Source: Alphaproteobacteria bacterium (GTDB lineage Bacteria; Pseudomonadota; Alphaproteobacteria; Rhizobiales; Xanthobacteraceae). From it: a stretch of DNA of 64,000 nt. The stretch is from assembly GCA_016869215.1 (NCBI GenBank), contig VGEP01000004.1:62001-126000 (forward strand). The letters are read 5' to 3'. Under the pieces are notes generated by a model. The model saw only the letters and a program-made list of their open reading frames with translations, searched no databases and was not told the origin of the DNA. Positions 29,437 through 38,857 of the stretch are shown one piece after another. The stretch's first letter is position 1; each line of letters opens with the position of its first letter. The position numbers and the translations under genes were made by a program.

Positions 29437-31086
29437 TCACATATTCGCGTACTTCGGCCCGCCGCCGCCCTCCGGCGCAACCCATGTGATGTTGGCGTTG
29501 GGATCCTTGATGTCGCAGGTTTTGCAGTGGACGCAGTTCTGCGCGTTAATGACAAATCGGGATTTCCCGTTCTCCTCGACCCATTCGTACACGCCCGCGG
29601 GGCAGTAGCGCGCCGATGGTCCGCCATAGACGCCGTACTCCGACGTCTGCTGGAGCGCCATGTCGGCGACTTTCAGATGACCCGGCTGATCCTCTTCGTG
29701 ATTGGTGTTGGACAGGAACACCGACGACAGCCGGTCGAAGGTGAGCTTGCCGTCGGGCCTGGGATAGGCGATCGGCCGGCACTCGACGGCGGGCTTCAGC
29801 GTCGCTGAGTCCGGCTTGCCGTGGCGCAGCGTGCCCACGAGCGAGAAGCCGAAGGTGCTGGTCCACATGTCGAGACCGCCGGCTGCGATGCCGAGGAAGG
29901 TGCCGAGCTTGGACCACAACGGCTTGGCGTTACGCACCTTCCACAGGTCGCGTCCGATCTCGCCGTCGCGCCAGCCCGCGTCGTAGCCGCCGATCTCGTC
30001 ACCGAAGCGGCCTTCCGACAGCGCCTCGGCGACGTTGTCGGCCGCAAGCATCCCCGACAGAACCGCGTTGTGGCTGCCCTTGATGCGCGGCACGTTGACG
30101 AAGCCCGCTGCGCAGCCGATCAGCGCGCCGCCGGGGAACGTCAGCCGCGGCACCGACTGATAGCCGCCCTCGGTGATGGCGCGCGCACCGTAGGAAATGC
30201 GCTTGCCGCCCTCGAACGTATCGCGGATCGACGGATGGGTCTTGAAGCGCTGGAATTCCTCGAACGGCGACAGATGCGGGTTCGAGTAATTGAGATGCAC
30301 GACGAACCCGACCGACACCAGGTTATCGTCGAAGTGGTAGAGGAACGAGCCGCCACCGGTGGAATTGTCGAGCGGCCAGCCGAACGTGTGCTGCACAAGG
30401 CCCGGCCGGTGCCGGTCCGGCGCGACCTGCCACAGTTCCTTCAAGCCGATGCCGAACTTCTGCGGCTCGCTGTCGCGATCGAGGCCGTATTGCGCGATCA
30501 GCCGTTTCGTCAGGCTGCCGCGCGCGCCTTCCGCGAACAGCGTGTACTTGGCGCGCAGTTCCATGCCACGGGTGAAGCTCGCATTCGGCTTGCCGTCCTT
30601 GCCGATGCCCATGTCGCCGGTGGCGACGCCCTTGACGATGCCGTCCTCGATCAGAACCTCGGCCGCGGCAAAGCCTGGATAGATTTCGACGCCGAGCGCC
30701 TCGGCCTTGGTGGCGAGCCACTTGCAGACGTTGCCCAGCGAAACGATGTAGTTGCCGTGGTTCGACATCAGCGGCGGCATCAAGAAGTTGGGCAGACGCA
30801 GCGACACGTTTTGGCCAAGCCAATAGAAGCGGTCGTCGGAGACGGCAGTCTTGATCGGGCTGTCCTCGCCCCTCCAGTCCGGGAGCAGCCGGTCGATGCC
30901 GACCGGATCGATCACCGCGCCGGACAGGACGTGGGCGCCGACCTCGGACCCCTTTTCCACCACCACGACGCCGATCTCGGGCGACAGTTGCTTGAGCCGG
31001 ATCGCAGCCGCCAGGCCCGCCGGGCCGGCGCCGACGATAACCACGTCGAATTCCATCGCTTCCCGGCCGGGCATCTCGTCTGCCAT
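29437..31086 (-). CDS. etfD: Electron transfer flavoprotein-ubiquinone oxidoreductase
   Basis: ETF-QO passes electrons from electron transfer flavoprotein to ubiquinone at the inner face of the membrane, serving acyl-CoA and choline-derivative dehydrogenases. The product is 549 residues. It has the FAD loop 'VVIVGAGPAGLAAAIRLKQ', the middle 'HTFGWPLDNSTGGGSFLYH', and a C-terminal ferredoxin-like part. Four cysteines (in 'CPAGVYEW' and 'NAQNCVHCKTCDIKDP') ligate a [4Fe-4S] cluster. ATG 31086 (MADEMPG) is preferred over ATG 31098 because GGAG lies seven bases before it. It diverges from the gene at 31187. Confidence 0.93.
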   Translation of the reverse strand: MADEMPGREAMEFDVVIVGAGPAGLAAAIRLKQLSPEIGVVVVEKGSEVGAHVLSGAVIDPVGIDRLLPDWRGEDSPIKTAVSDDRFYWLGQNVSLRLPNFLMPPLMSNHGNYIVSLGNVCKWLATKAEALGVEIYPGFAAAEVLIEDGIVKGVATGDMGIGKDGKPNASFTRGMELRAKYTLFAEGARGSLTKRLIAQYGLDRDSEPQKFGIGLKELWQVAPDRHRPGLVQHTFGWPLDNSTGGGSFLYHFDDNLVSVGFVVHLNYSNPHLSPFEEFQRFKTHPSIRDTFEGGKRISYGARAITEGGYQSVPRLTFPGGALIGCAAGFVNVPRIKGSHNAVLSGMLAADNVAEALSEGRFGDEIGGYDAGWRDGEIGRDLWKVRNAKPLWSKLGTFLGIAAGGLDMWTSTFGFSLVGTLRHGKPDSATLKPAVECRPIAYPRPDGKLTFDRLSSVFLSNTNHEEDQPGHLKVADMALQQTSEYGVYGGPSARYCPAGVYEWVEENGKSRFVINAQNCVHCKTCDIKDPNANITWVAPEGGGGPKYANM

Positions 31087-31186
31087 ACGGGTCTCCAACG
31101 TTCGAATTTGGCGCTACACTACGCCATCGGGGGCGCGGCCGGGTATGCTCTAAAGCAGAACCTGTGGGCGCGCAGGGGCAGTTGGA

Positions 31187-31813
31187 ATGGCCAACGGCGG
31201 CTATCTGGAAAAGGACCGGCTGGCGCATGTCATCGCCGCGATCCAGATCATGGCTGTGGCGGACGCGCCTTCGGGCAGCCTGACGCGCTGGATTGGGGAA
31301 CTGGACGCCGGGGAGGCGGACGGCGAACGCGGTCGGACGGCGATCCACTATGCCGACCGCAAGAAGTGGTCGTCAGTGTTCGAGGAGCATCCGGAGTTCT
31401 TCAAGGTCTTCACGATGAAAGGCGAGCCGCAGGTGGCGCTGCGCATGCGGCTTGCGCTGTCGGCCCACGCGCAACCGGCAGACGGCGAGGCGAGCGACGC
31501 GCCATCGCTGGCGCCCGAACCCGCGTCGCCGGACGAGGACGCTCCGGCGGCGGCGAGGGCCGGCGAGACCCACAAGCGCACTAAGTCCACCGACCGGCCG
31601 CTCTCGAACGATCAGATCGAAGTGCTGATCAACACCGCGATCAAGCTGCACGGAATGACCGAAGGCGACGCCCGCCCCCCGGAACGCGGCGCCAGCCGCT
31701 GGCTGTTCTCCGCCGCTGGCGCAGTCGGCGGCGCCATTGTGGGCGGTGCGGCCGTAGCGGTCTTCGTGGCATTCATGGTGTGGAGCCCGGTCGCCATCCA
31801 GATTTTCGACTGA
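31187..31813 (+). CDS. Hypothetical protein with a C-terminal membrane helix
   Basis: The product is 208 residues. Residues 1-95 form a charged globular region with 'IHYADRKKWSSVFEEHPEFF'. Residues 96-135 are an Ala/Pro/Glu-rich linker. Residues 140-155 have a helix-like 'DQIEVLINTAIKLHGM', and residues 172-200 are one hydrophobic segment rich in Gly and Ala. The short tail after it would lie on the far side of the membrane. I do not recognise the family. It precedes the uracil-DNA glycosylase gene by 37 bases on the same strand, and cotranscription is possible. Confidence 0.65.
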   Translation: MANGGYLEKDRLAHVIAAIQIMAVADAPSGSLTRWIGELDAGEADGERGRTAIHYADRKKWSSVFEEHPEFFKVFTMKGEPQVALRMRLALSAHAQPADGEASDAPSLAPEPASPDEDAPAAARAGETHKRTKSTDRPLSNDQIEVLINTAIKLHGMTEGDARPPERGASRWLFSAAGAVGGAIVGGAAVAVFVAFMVWSPVAIQIFD

Positions 31814-31850
31814 ATTCCCCGATCTCATACTCTTCGACTCACCGAACCCC

Positions 31851-32678
31851 ATGACGCCCGACCGCCGACAAGCCGCCCGCGACCTGCTCGCCTTCTATGT
31901 CGAGGCGGGCGTCGATGCGCCGCTTGGCGAAACCGCCAACGATTGGCTTTCCGAGCCGGTGGCTGGCTCACTACCCGCCGATGCGCCGGCCGCGATCGAG
32001 GCTGCTCCAGCGCCTGCTCCGATGCGCCCGCGCCTTGAGCGCGCAACGCCGGCTGCGCCCGTTGCCGCGGCGCCGGCCGCACCGGACGTTGCGGTGATGG
32101 CAGCGCGCGAAGCGGCCCGCTCCGCCGCCACACTCGACGATCTCCGCGCCATCCTCGATCGGTTCGACGGCTGCGCGCTGAAGGCCACCGCTTCGCGCCT
32201 GGTGTTCGCAGACGGCAATCCGAAGGCGCGGCTGATGTTCGTCGGCGAAGCGCCGGGCTACGAAGAGGACCAGCAGGGCCTCGCCTTCGTCGGGCGTTCC
32301 GGGCAATTGCTCGACCGCATGCTGGCGGCGATCGGCCTCGACCGCACGCAGGCCTACATCGCCAATGTCGTGCCGTGGCGTCCGCCCGGCAACCGCACGC
32401 CGACGCCGATCGAAACCCAGATCTGCCTGCCGTTCATCCAGCGCCAGATCGAACTCGCCAATCCAGACGTGCTGGTGACCGTGGGCCAGCCGTCCACCGG
32501 CGCACTGCTCGGCGTGCAGGGCATCACCAAAAACCGCGGGCGCTGGTTCGCCTATAACACCGGCACGCGCGAGATCCGCGCCATGCCGATGCTGCATCCG
32601 GCCTATCTGCTACGAACCCCGATCGCCAAACGCCACGCCTGGCGCGACATGCTGACGATCAAGGCGGCACTCGGCTGA
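31851..32678 (+). CDS. Uracil-DNA glycosylase, family-4-like, without iron-sulfur cysteines
   Basis: The enzyme should remove uracil from DNA in base excision repair. The product is 275 residues. Residues 1-85 are an Ala/Pro-rich extension and the UDG fold follows. Motif A is 'FVGEAPGYEEDQQGLAFVGR', with 'SGQLLDRML' after it, and motif B is 'MLHPAYLLR'. Family 4 enzymes hold a [4Fe-4S] cluster with four cysteines. This chain has only two, in 'FDGCALKATASRLVF' and 'TQICLPFIQRQ', so no such cluster can form in the standard way. From memory, a Bradyrhizobium diazoefficiens enzyme (Blr0248) was described as a separate UDG class of this kind. Confidence 0.85.
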   Translation: MTPDRRQAARDLLAFYVEAGVDAPLGETANDWLSEPVAGSLPADAPAAIEAAPAPAPMRPRLERATPAAPVAAAPAAPDVAVMAAREAARSAATLDDLRAILDRFDGCALKATASRLVFADGNPKARLMFVGEAPGYEEDQQGLAFVGRSGQLLDRMLAAIGLDRTQAYIANVVPWRPPGNRTPTPIETQICLPFIQRQIELANPDVLVTVGQPSTGALLGVQGITKNRGRWFAYNTGTREIRAMPMLHPAYLLRTPIAKRHAWRDMLTIKAALG

Positions 32679-32866
32679 CGCCCGCCCCGGCCGCCGCGAG
32701 CGCGGCATTAACGATACGGCGCCGCGGGCAATCGCGCGCGCGTTAACCGGACCGACAGAAAGTCATCCCATCGCATTGCGTTTCGCATGTCGAAAGCAAT
32801 GATGCGCGGGTGCTATCGATAAACGCGGCCGCGGGACTGCGGCAACCCGGCCGCCGGAGACTGACC

Positions 32867-33958
32867 ATGAGCAGGGACATGCGCGCCTTGGCCCGCCGCC
32901 GTTATTTTGCGATCGTCACCACCAGCGCGGCATTGACCGCAGCCGCCGCCGCAAGCGCGAGCGCCCAGTCGTACCGTTCGCAGCCGCCGTGGCAGTCCGG
33001 TCCGGTTTATCGCGAAGCGCCGCCGTTCCGCGCCCAGCCGAGCCAGCAGCGCTCCGTGCCTGCTCAACGCCCGCAACAGACCGCGCCCGGCCCGGCCTAT
33101 CGCGAGGTCCCCACCCAGACCCAGCGCACACCCGAGCCCGCGCCGGCACAGCAGCGTCCCGTTCAGCAGCAGCAGCAGCAGCGCGGCCAGACTGCGGCTG
33201 CATCCGGCGCGCGTGCCGCAGTCGCCTGCATTAACGAGAACAACGCAATCGCTCCCGACGCCGCGATCCGCAATTGCGACGTGGCGATCGCCGAGAGCAT
33301 CAAGAACCTGGCCCGTGCGTACCATTTCCGCGGCGTCGCCAGCTACGGCAAGAACGACCTCAACCGGGCCATCGACGACTACGCCGAAGCGATCCGGCTC
33401 GATCCCGCCGAGACGGACTATCTCAATAGCCGCGCCGCCGCCTACGAAGCCAAGAACGACTTCGAGCGCGCGCTCGCCGACTACAACACCGCGATCAAGA
33501 TCAATCCGCGTTCGGCCTATGCCTACAACAACCGCGGCGCGGCCTACCAGCGCCGCGGCGACTTCGCGCGCGCTTCCGCCGACTACGGCGAGGTGACGCG
33601 GCTGCAGCCGCAGAACGTCGACGCCTGGAACGCGCGCTGCTGGGTGCGCGCTGTGTCCGGGCGCGAGGCGCAAGCTGCGCTGTCCGATTGCAACCAGGCG
33701 CTTTCGCTCAAGCCGGACTCTGCCGACGCGCTCGACACCCGCGGCTTCGTGTTCCTGAAGCTCGGCCAGTACGACAACGCGATCAAGGACTTCGACGCGG
33801 CGCTGAAGCTCGACAACGAGCTCGCGGGCGCGTTCTACGGCCGCGGACTGGCGAAGGCCAAGAAGGGCGACGCGGCCTCCGCGCAGGCCGACATGACGGC
33901 GGGCCGTAAGCTTCGCCCCGACATCGCGGAAGAGTTCGCGAAATACGGGTTGAAGTAG
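32867..33958 (+). CDS. Secreted tetratricopeptide repeat protein
   Basis: The product is 363 residues from ATG 32867, with GGAG upstream; an earlier in-frame ATG at 32810 lacks a signal peptide directly after it. The signal sequence has a hydrophobic core at about residues 14-32 and ends at SASAQ. Residues 35-125 are Pro/Gln-rich and include a run of six Gln encoded by CAG repeats near 33164-33182. From about residue 140 there are six TPR units of the form 'NDLNRAIDDYAEAIRLDP'. It is likely a periplasmic protein-interaction scaffold. It converges with the permease gene at 33970. Confidence 0.82.
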   Translation: MSRDMRALARRRYFAIVTTSAALTAAAAASASAQSYRSQPPWQSGPVYREAPPFRAQPSQQRSVPAQRPQQTAPGPAYREVPTQTQRTPEPAPAQQRPVQQQQQQRGQTAAASGARAAVACINENNAIAPDAAIRNCDVAIAESIKNLARAYHFRGVASYGKNDLNRAIDDYAEAIRLDPAETDYLNSRAAAYEAKNDFERALADYNTAIKINPRSAYAYNNRGAAYQRRGDFARASADYGEVTRLQPQNVDAWNARCWVRAVSGREAQAALSDCNQALSLKPDSADALDTRGFVFLKLGQYDNAIKDFDAALKLDNELAGAFYGRGLAKAKKGDAASAQADMTAGRKLRPDIAEEFAKYGLK

Positions 33959-33969
33959 AAGTTCTCCCC

Positions 33970-35298
33970 CTAGCCCGCCACCGCGAACTTGACCGCAAAC
34001 AGCGCGGCCAGGATTAGCACCATCGGCTTCGCCTCGGCGAACTTGCCGGCGAAGATTTTGCACAGCGCGTAGGTCAGGAAGCCAAGACCGATGCCGGTGG
34101 CGATCGAATAGGTCAGCGGCATGGCGAGCGCCGCAACCACGCCCGGTGCGGCCTCCGTCAGATCGTCCCAGTCCATCTCGGCAAGGCCGCGCGCCATCAC
34201 CACCGCGACGTAGAGCAGCGCCGCGGCCGACGCATAGGCCGGGATCATGCCGGCGAGCGGCGCGAAGAACAGCGCCAGCAGGAACAGCGCGGCGACCACG
34301 ACGCCCGTCAGTCCCGTGCGGCCGCCCGCCGATACGCCCGCCGCGCTCTCGATGTAGCTCGTGGTGTTTGACGTGCCGAGCAGCGAGCCGATTGCGGTCG
34401 CCGACGAATCCGCGACCAGCGCCTCACGCATCCGCGGCAGCTTGCCGTCCTTGTCGAGCAGGCCGCCGCGATGCGCGACCCCGATCAGCGTGCCCGCGGT
34501 GTCGAAGAAATCGACCAGCAGCAGTGTGAAGATCACCATCAGCGCCGTGGTCTCGAACACCCGCGAGAAGTCGAGCGCGAACAGCGTCGGCGCAATCGAC
34601 GGCGGCAGCGAGACGATGCCGCTATAGTTCACGAGCCCCAGCGGAATGCCGATGAAAGTGACGACGAGGATGCCGATCAGCGTCGATCCCAGAACGTTGC
34701 GGCTGTTGAGGGCCGCGATCAGCACGAAGCCGCCCAGTGCGAGGATCGCGGGCCAAGCCTTGAGATTGCCCAGCGTCACCAGCGTCACCGGATGGTCGAC
34801 GACGACCTTCGCCTGTTCCAGCGCAATGATGAACAGGAACAGGCCGATGCCCGCCGAGATCGCGAGCTTCAGGTTGCGCGGAATCGAGTCGATGACATAG
34901 GCGCGCAGCGGCGTCACCGAAATGATTAAGGCGAATACGCCCGAGATGAATACGAACGCCATCGCCTGCTGCCATGTGTACTTGTAGGACAGCACCAGCG
35001 TGAAGGCGAAGAACGCGTTGAGCCCCATGCCGGGTGCGAGCGCAATCGGGTAGTTGGCGTAGAGCGCCATGATCAAGGTCGAGATCGCGGCTGCAAGGCA
35101 GGTCGCGACGAACACCGCGCCCTTGTCCATGCCGGCATTGGCGAGGATCGCCGGATTGACGAAGACGATGTAGGCCATCGTCATGAAGGTGGTGACGCCC
35201 GCGATGAACTCGGTGCGGACGTCGGTACCGTTCTGCGTCAATCCGAAATAACGGTCGAGCGCCGATTGTGCGCCCGCGCGTTCGCCGGTGTCTGTCAT
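33970..35298 (-). CDS. NCS2 (AzgA-like) purine permease
   Basis: The product is 442 residues with about twelve to fourteen membrane helices and belongs to the adenine/guanine/hypoxanthine group of NCS2 symporters. Marks are 'RTEFIAGVTTFMTMAYIVFV', 'PIALAPGMGLNAFFAFTLV' and 'SSATAIGSLLGTSNTTSYIE' with ESAAGVSAGGRTGLT after it. The length matches PbuG/AdeP-type carriers. It would import a purine base by proton symport. The neighbours are unrelated (TPR protein downstream, membrane glycosyltransferase upstream). Confidence 0.9.
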   Translation of the reverse strand: MTDTGERAGAQSALDRYFGLTQNGTDVRTEFIAGVTTFMTMAYIVFVNPAILANAGMDKGAVFVATCLAAAISTLIMALYANYPIALAPGMGLNAFFAFTLVLSYKYTWQQAMAFVFISGVFALIISVTPLRAYVIDSIPRNLKLAISAGIGLFLFIIALEQAKVVVDHPVTLVTLGNLKAWPAILALGGFVLIAALNSRNVLGSTLIGILVVTFIGIPLGLVNYSGIVSLPPSIAPTLFALDFSRVFETTALMVIFTLLLVDFFDTAGTLIGVAHRGGLLDKDGKLPRMREALVADSSATAIGSLLGTSNTTSYIESAAGVSAGGRTGLTGVVVAALFLLALFFAPLAGMIPAYASAAALLYVAVVMARGLAEMDWDDLTEAAPGVVAALAMPLTYSIATGIGLGFLTYALCKIFAGKFAEAKPMVLILAALFAVKFAVAG

Positions 35299-35400
35299 CG
35301 CCCTGCCCCATCGCGACGCGGCCTGTGCCGCCGCGCGAGAATAGCGTCTGGCGCCCGGCGATCGTCGCCCGCCGCGGACTTGTCCACCGGAGCCGCGACG

Positions 35401-36918
35401 CTATTGCGGCGCAACCGGCGGCACGGTCGAGCCGCGCGGGCGGACCATGGCCCAGCCGACCCTCAGCACCGGCAGGAAGCCGCCAAACCTGCGGTCGAAA
35501 GCGCGCGGCACTTCGGGAACGATCCCGGGAAACTGCCGCAGGATTTCCGGCGGCGGCCGTCCGGTGGTGTCGGCGGCGGGCCACACCACCACTGCGCCCT
35601 TGAGTTCGAAGTCCTCCGGCTTGAGCGTCGGCGCGTAGACCGGCTTGTCGCGGACATAGAGGCTTGGCCGGCTCGGTGCGGTCATCGCGATCAGCGCCGC
35701 GAGATCCTGGTCGCCGGCCACGATCTGCAGCGGCCGTCCCGTGCGGCGCTGGAAGTTCTCGGCGAAGAACCGGCCCATCTCGGCCGCGGGCCGATTGGCC
35801 CGCAGATCGACTGGATAAACCCACGGCAGGATTGCGACCGCTCCCGCGGCCAACACCGGCGGCAGCAACAGAAGCGCGGCCCAGGCCGGCCCGATCAGGT
35901 ACTGGTTGGCGAGCGCGATCCGGTCGCCCGCCGCCACGACGATCGCGAGCCCCGACAGCACGACCAGGGGGGCCACGACAAAGTTCTCCGGCCGCCGCGT
36001 CATCAGCACGAACAGCGTCATCGCGACAGCGGGCGCGAGCGCAAAAACATAGATGAAGTCGCGCGCCGCCGGCCGCACCGGATCGCGAGCGAGTTCGGGG
36101 CGCACGCCGCGCGACGCCGAGACGTAGCCGCCCGCGAGCGACACCAGAATCGCGAGCCCGGCATGACTTAAAACCAGAACGCCGAACAACCGCGCCCAGG
36201 TGTTGAGGTTTTGCCTGACGCTCGCCGCGTCGAGAAACGACGTTCCGCCCGTGAGATCGAGCCAGATCAGATAGGGAAACAGGATCGCGGTCGCGATCAG
36301 CCCCGCGATCCAGGGCTCGACGGTGTTGAGTTCCTGGCGCGTGCGCGCGTTCCAGGCGGTGAAGGCGACCAGCAGTGCGAGCAGGATCAAGCCGGCATAG
36401 GTGACGAGCAGCAGCAGGCCTGCCTCGACGCCGAGTACGTACCAGTAGTGCCGCTTGCCGTGATCGACCGCCCACCAATAATGCATCAGGATCAGCGCCC
36501 AGATCGGCGTCGCCAGGATTTCCGGGCCGAACGACGGCGTCGGCACCGAAAACAGCGCGATACCGGTCATCAGCAGGACCGCAGCGACCGCGTGGGGCCG
36601 CCCCACGATCGGCAGCCCGAGCGTCAACACCGCCCAGAACGTCACCAGCACGCAAATCTGCGACAGCAGGTAGACGCCAAAGAGACCGAGGTACCGGTAG
36701 ACGATCTCGGCCAGCCAGAACGCGCCCGGCGGTCCGAACTCGGTGCCGAGCTGGAACTCATGGCCGATAGCCAAAACCTCGGGCAGTTGTCCCGGCGGCG
36801 CGGAAAAGACCAGCGCCGGCACCAGCGTCCACAGCACGGCATGCGTTCCCGCCATGGCCCAGAACAGCGCCATCGGCCGGATGCGCAACAGTTCCACGAA
36901 CAGGGAGATCGATACCAT
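35401..36918 (-). CDS. GT39-like membrane glycosyltransferase
   Basis: The product is 505 residues from ATG 36918, with about ten membrane helices and a C-terminal soluble domain of about 130 residues. It resembles the polyprenyl-phosphate-sugar-dependent transferases of the GT39/ArnT group. The first periplasmic loop contains 'GHEFQLGTEFGPPGAFWLAE', with acidic residues at the position of the catalytic acids. The upstream open frame of 114 codons is not like any such enzyme and is left out; the ribosome binding site of ATG 36918 is weak, so the start is uncertain. The acceptor is unknown. Confidence 0.7.
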   Translation of the reverse strand: MVSISLFVELLRIRPMALFWAMAGTHAVLWTLVPALVFSAPPGQLPEVLAIGHEFQLGTEFGPPGAFWLAEIVYRYLGLFGVYLLSQICVLVTFWAVLTLGLPIVGRPHAVAAVLLMTGIALFSVPTPSFGPEILATPIWALILMHYWWAVDHGKRHYWYVLGVEAGLLLLVTYAGLILLALLVAFTAWNARTRQELNTVEPWIAGLIATAILFPYLIWLDLTGGTSFLDAASVRQNLNTWARLFGVLVLSHAGLAILVSLAGGYVSASRGVRPELARDPVRPAARDFIYVFALAPAVAMTLFVLMTRRPENFVVAPLVVLSGLAIVVAAGDRIALANQYLIGPAWAALLLLPPVLAAGAVAILPWVYPVDLRANRPAAEMGRFFAENFQRRTGRPLQIVAGDQDLAALIAMTAPSRPSLYVRDKPVYAPTLKPEDFELKGAVVVWPAADTTGRPPPEILRQFPGIVPEVPRAFDRRFGGFLPVLRVGWAMVRPRGSTVPPVAPQ

Positions 36919-37102
36919 TACGCCCGCCGCACAAGCCCGCCGCACAATCCCCGACAACGCCCGCTTTTCGCGGGTCGAGCCCGCGTAGTCCCCGCGAATG
37001 CGGCGGCCGATCCCGCGGAAAGGCGGCTGCCGGCCGCAATATACAAGCAATGCCGCTCGCGTGAACCCGACCTGCGGCGGCGTCAGTCGGTGGCGATATG
37101 GG

Positions 37103-37798
37103 TCAGAGCGGCAGCCGCTCGCCGGCTTCGCGGATTTCGGCTTCGCCGATGCCGCCAAGTGCCGCGACAGGCGCGAAAGAGCGGCGGTGATGGACGGTGG
37201 GACCGAGTCGGTCGAGCGCCTTGAAATGCTCCGGCACGCTGTAGCCCATGTGGCGCTCAAAGCCGTAGCCGGGATGCGCCGCGCCGATCCGCGACATCAG
37301 TCGGTCGCGCGTGACCTTGGCGACGATCGACGCTGCGGCGATCGACAGCACCAGCGCGTCGCCGGACACCACCGCCTCGCAGTCGCAGCCGGCGTCGATG
37401 CGGTCGCGGCCGTCGACGAACACCAGCTTCGGCCGCACCGGCAGGGCGCGCACCGCGCGCGCCAGCGCCCACAGCGAGGCTTGCAGGATGTTGTCGCGGT
37501 CGACGCGCGCGGTCGAACCGAATGCGACCGCGACCTCGGCGTTCGCGCAGATGCGGCCGTAAAGCTTCTCGCGTTGTGCGGCATCGAGCTTCTTGGAGTC
37601 GTCGAGACCGCGGGGGATGCGTCTGGGATCGAGGATCACCGCCGCCGCAACCACCGGACCCGCCAGCGGGCCCCTACCGGCCTCGTCACAACCCGCGACC
37701 GGCCAGACGCCGCGCCTTCGCGCCGCGCGTTCGCGGGCGAAGGTCGGCCGGATTTCGAGCTCGGCGAGCGGCAGGCGCGCGGCGTTTGCAGGACTCAT
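37103..37798 (-). CDS. rnhB: Ribonuclease HII
   Basis: RNase HII nicks RNA-DNA hybrids and starts removal of single ribonucleotides from DNA. The product is 231 residues. It has the opening '[20 protein letters not shown]' with the paired Asp-Glu metal ligands, the GRG substrate loop in the same block, '[18 protein letters not shown]', the third acidic position in '[14 protein letters not shown]', and '[15 protein letters not shown]'. About 35 residues precede the fold. It is divergent from the small gene at 37947. Confidence 0.94.
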   Translation of the reverse strand: MSPANAARLPLAELEIRPTFARERAARRRGVWPVAGCDEAGRGPLAGPVVAAAVILDPRRIPRGLDDSKKLDAAQREKLYGRICANAEVAVAFGSTARVDRDNILQASLWALARAVRALPVRPKLVFVDGRDRIDAGCDCEAVVSGDALVLSIAAASIVAKVTRDRLMSRIGAAHPGYGFERHMGYSVPEHFKALDRLGPTVHHRRSFAPVAALGGIGEAEIREAGERLPL

Positions 37799-37946
37799 CG
37801 GCTGCGATGGTGCGCAGCGTCAACCGATTGTCAACGATATCGCTCAAAGGACTGTGAACGATGCCGCTGAAATTCCGTCAAACAGGATTCACATATTCAC
37901 GGTTATTGCGGGGGTGCGCCGTATCGTGCGGCGAGGGAGCACCCCG

Positions 37947-38315
37947 ATGGCGAACGTCAGCGTGGCGATCTGCGAGACATTCGACGGACCGGTTGCCGGA
38001 TTCGGCGACGGCCCGGGCGACTGCACCGGGATTCTGCTGAACCGCCTCCACAGTTCCGTGCGCGTGCCGGGACGCGGCCTGAATTTCGAAGTGCGCTACC
38101 GCGACAGCCGGATCGAAGGGCCGGACAACGAATTCAGCTTCGAATTTCACGTGACCGAGCAGGACCTGAACGCCATGCTCGAGCGCGGACGGCCGGACCT
38201 GATCGGCGCATGCAAGCGCTGGATCGAGGAGCATGCGGCCAGCGCCCGCAGCGCAAGGCCCTACGTGCTGGCAGCCCGCTACTTCGAACCGCAGCCCAGC
38301 CGCCTTGCCGCCTAG
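37947..38315 (+). CDS. Hypothetical protein
   Basis: The product is 122 residues from ATG 37947, which has GAGGGAG upstream; the frame continues upstream across rnhB but that part is spurious. It has no signal peptide or membrane segment. It reads as a small alpha/beta protein, with 'DCTGILLNRLHSSVRVPGRG' and 'IEGPDNEFSFEFHVTEQDLN', and ends in 'LAARYFEPQPSRLAA'. I do not recognise the family. Its stop codon is part of a palindromic repeat that can serve as terminator. Confidence 0.6.
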   Translation: MANVSVAICETFDGPVAGFGDGPGDCTGILLNRLHSSVRVPGRGLNFEVRYRDSRIEGPDNEFSFEFHVTEQDLNAMLERGRPDLIGACKRWIEEHAASARSARPYVLAARYFEPQPSRLAA

Positions 38316-38416
38316 AGCCTTTCCGGCTTTGAGGGAATCAAAGCCTGGCTCTAGCTTTTTGTTTTGACGCGTTTTCTTTACGCGAACCGATATCCACTTC
38401 GCTCGAAAACGCTCTA
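38314..38416. repeat. Palindromic intergenic repeat that spans both stop codons and acts as terminator
   Basis: The element begins AGAGCC...GGCTTTGA-GGGAA-TCAAAGCC...GGCTCT and ends GAAAACGCTCT. The first part is a strong hairpin (38314-38352) followed on the plus strand by TTTTTGTTTTG, a rho-independent terminator for the gene at 37947. The stop of that gene (38313-38315) and the stop of the convergent VOC gene (38414-38416) both lie in its ends. I know this sequence family as a multicopy repeat in Bradyrhizobium-like genomes. Confidence 0.8.
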
Positions 38417-38857
38417 GTCGGGCAGCACCAGCCGGCCGTCGCCGGTGAAGCCGAAGCCGGGCGCGCGAACGACCTCCCAGATGTGACCGTCGGGATCGGC
38501 GAAATAACCGCGATAGCCGCCATAGCCGGTCGGCTCGGGCTGCCGCATCGCCTTTCCACCTGCTGCGATCCCGCATGCAAAGGCCTCGTCGACCTGCGCG
38601 TCGGTCTCACAGTTCCAGGCGAGGGTTGAGCCGCGGAACGCATCCTGCGTGAAAGCCCCTGCCGTCGCAGCGTCTTCCGCCAGCTTGTCCCAGCTCCACA
38701 GCGCCAGCACCGTCCCGCCGGCCTCGAAGAACGCGATTTCGTCGCCGGTCGCGCGCACCTTGCGGACGAACCCGAGCGCCTCATAGAAGCGCACGCTTTG
38801 CTTCATATCGCGCACGCCGAGCGTGACGACGGTCAGGACAGGCAGGCGTTGCGTCAT
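38414..38857 (-). CDS. VOC (glyoxalase-fold) family protein
   Basis: The product is 147 residues: one vicinal-oxygen-chelate domain with two beta-alpha-beta-beta-beta units. It shows 'TLGVRDMKQSVRFYEALGF' near the N-terminus and 'GYGGYRGYFADPDGHIWEVV' near the C-terminus, the usual frame of small glyoxalase or resistance proteins. The substrate is unknown. ATG 38857 overlaps the stop of the upstream radical SAM gene by four bases, so the two are translationally coupled. The longer upstream frame is antisense-like noise inside that gene. Confidence 0.85.
   Translation of the reverse strand: MTQRLPVLTVVTLGVRDMKQSVRFYEALGFVRKVRATGDEIAFFEAGGTVLALWSWDKLAEDAATAGAFTQDAFRGSTLAWNCETDAQVDEAFACGIAAGGKAMRQPEPTGYGGYRGYFADPDGHIWEVVRAPGFGFTGDGRLVLPD

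Noticed and set aside
33164-33182. CAG repeat as a phase-variable tract
   Set aside because: Trinucleotide units in a Gln/Pro-rich linker keep the frame on length change, so no on-off switching is expected.
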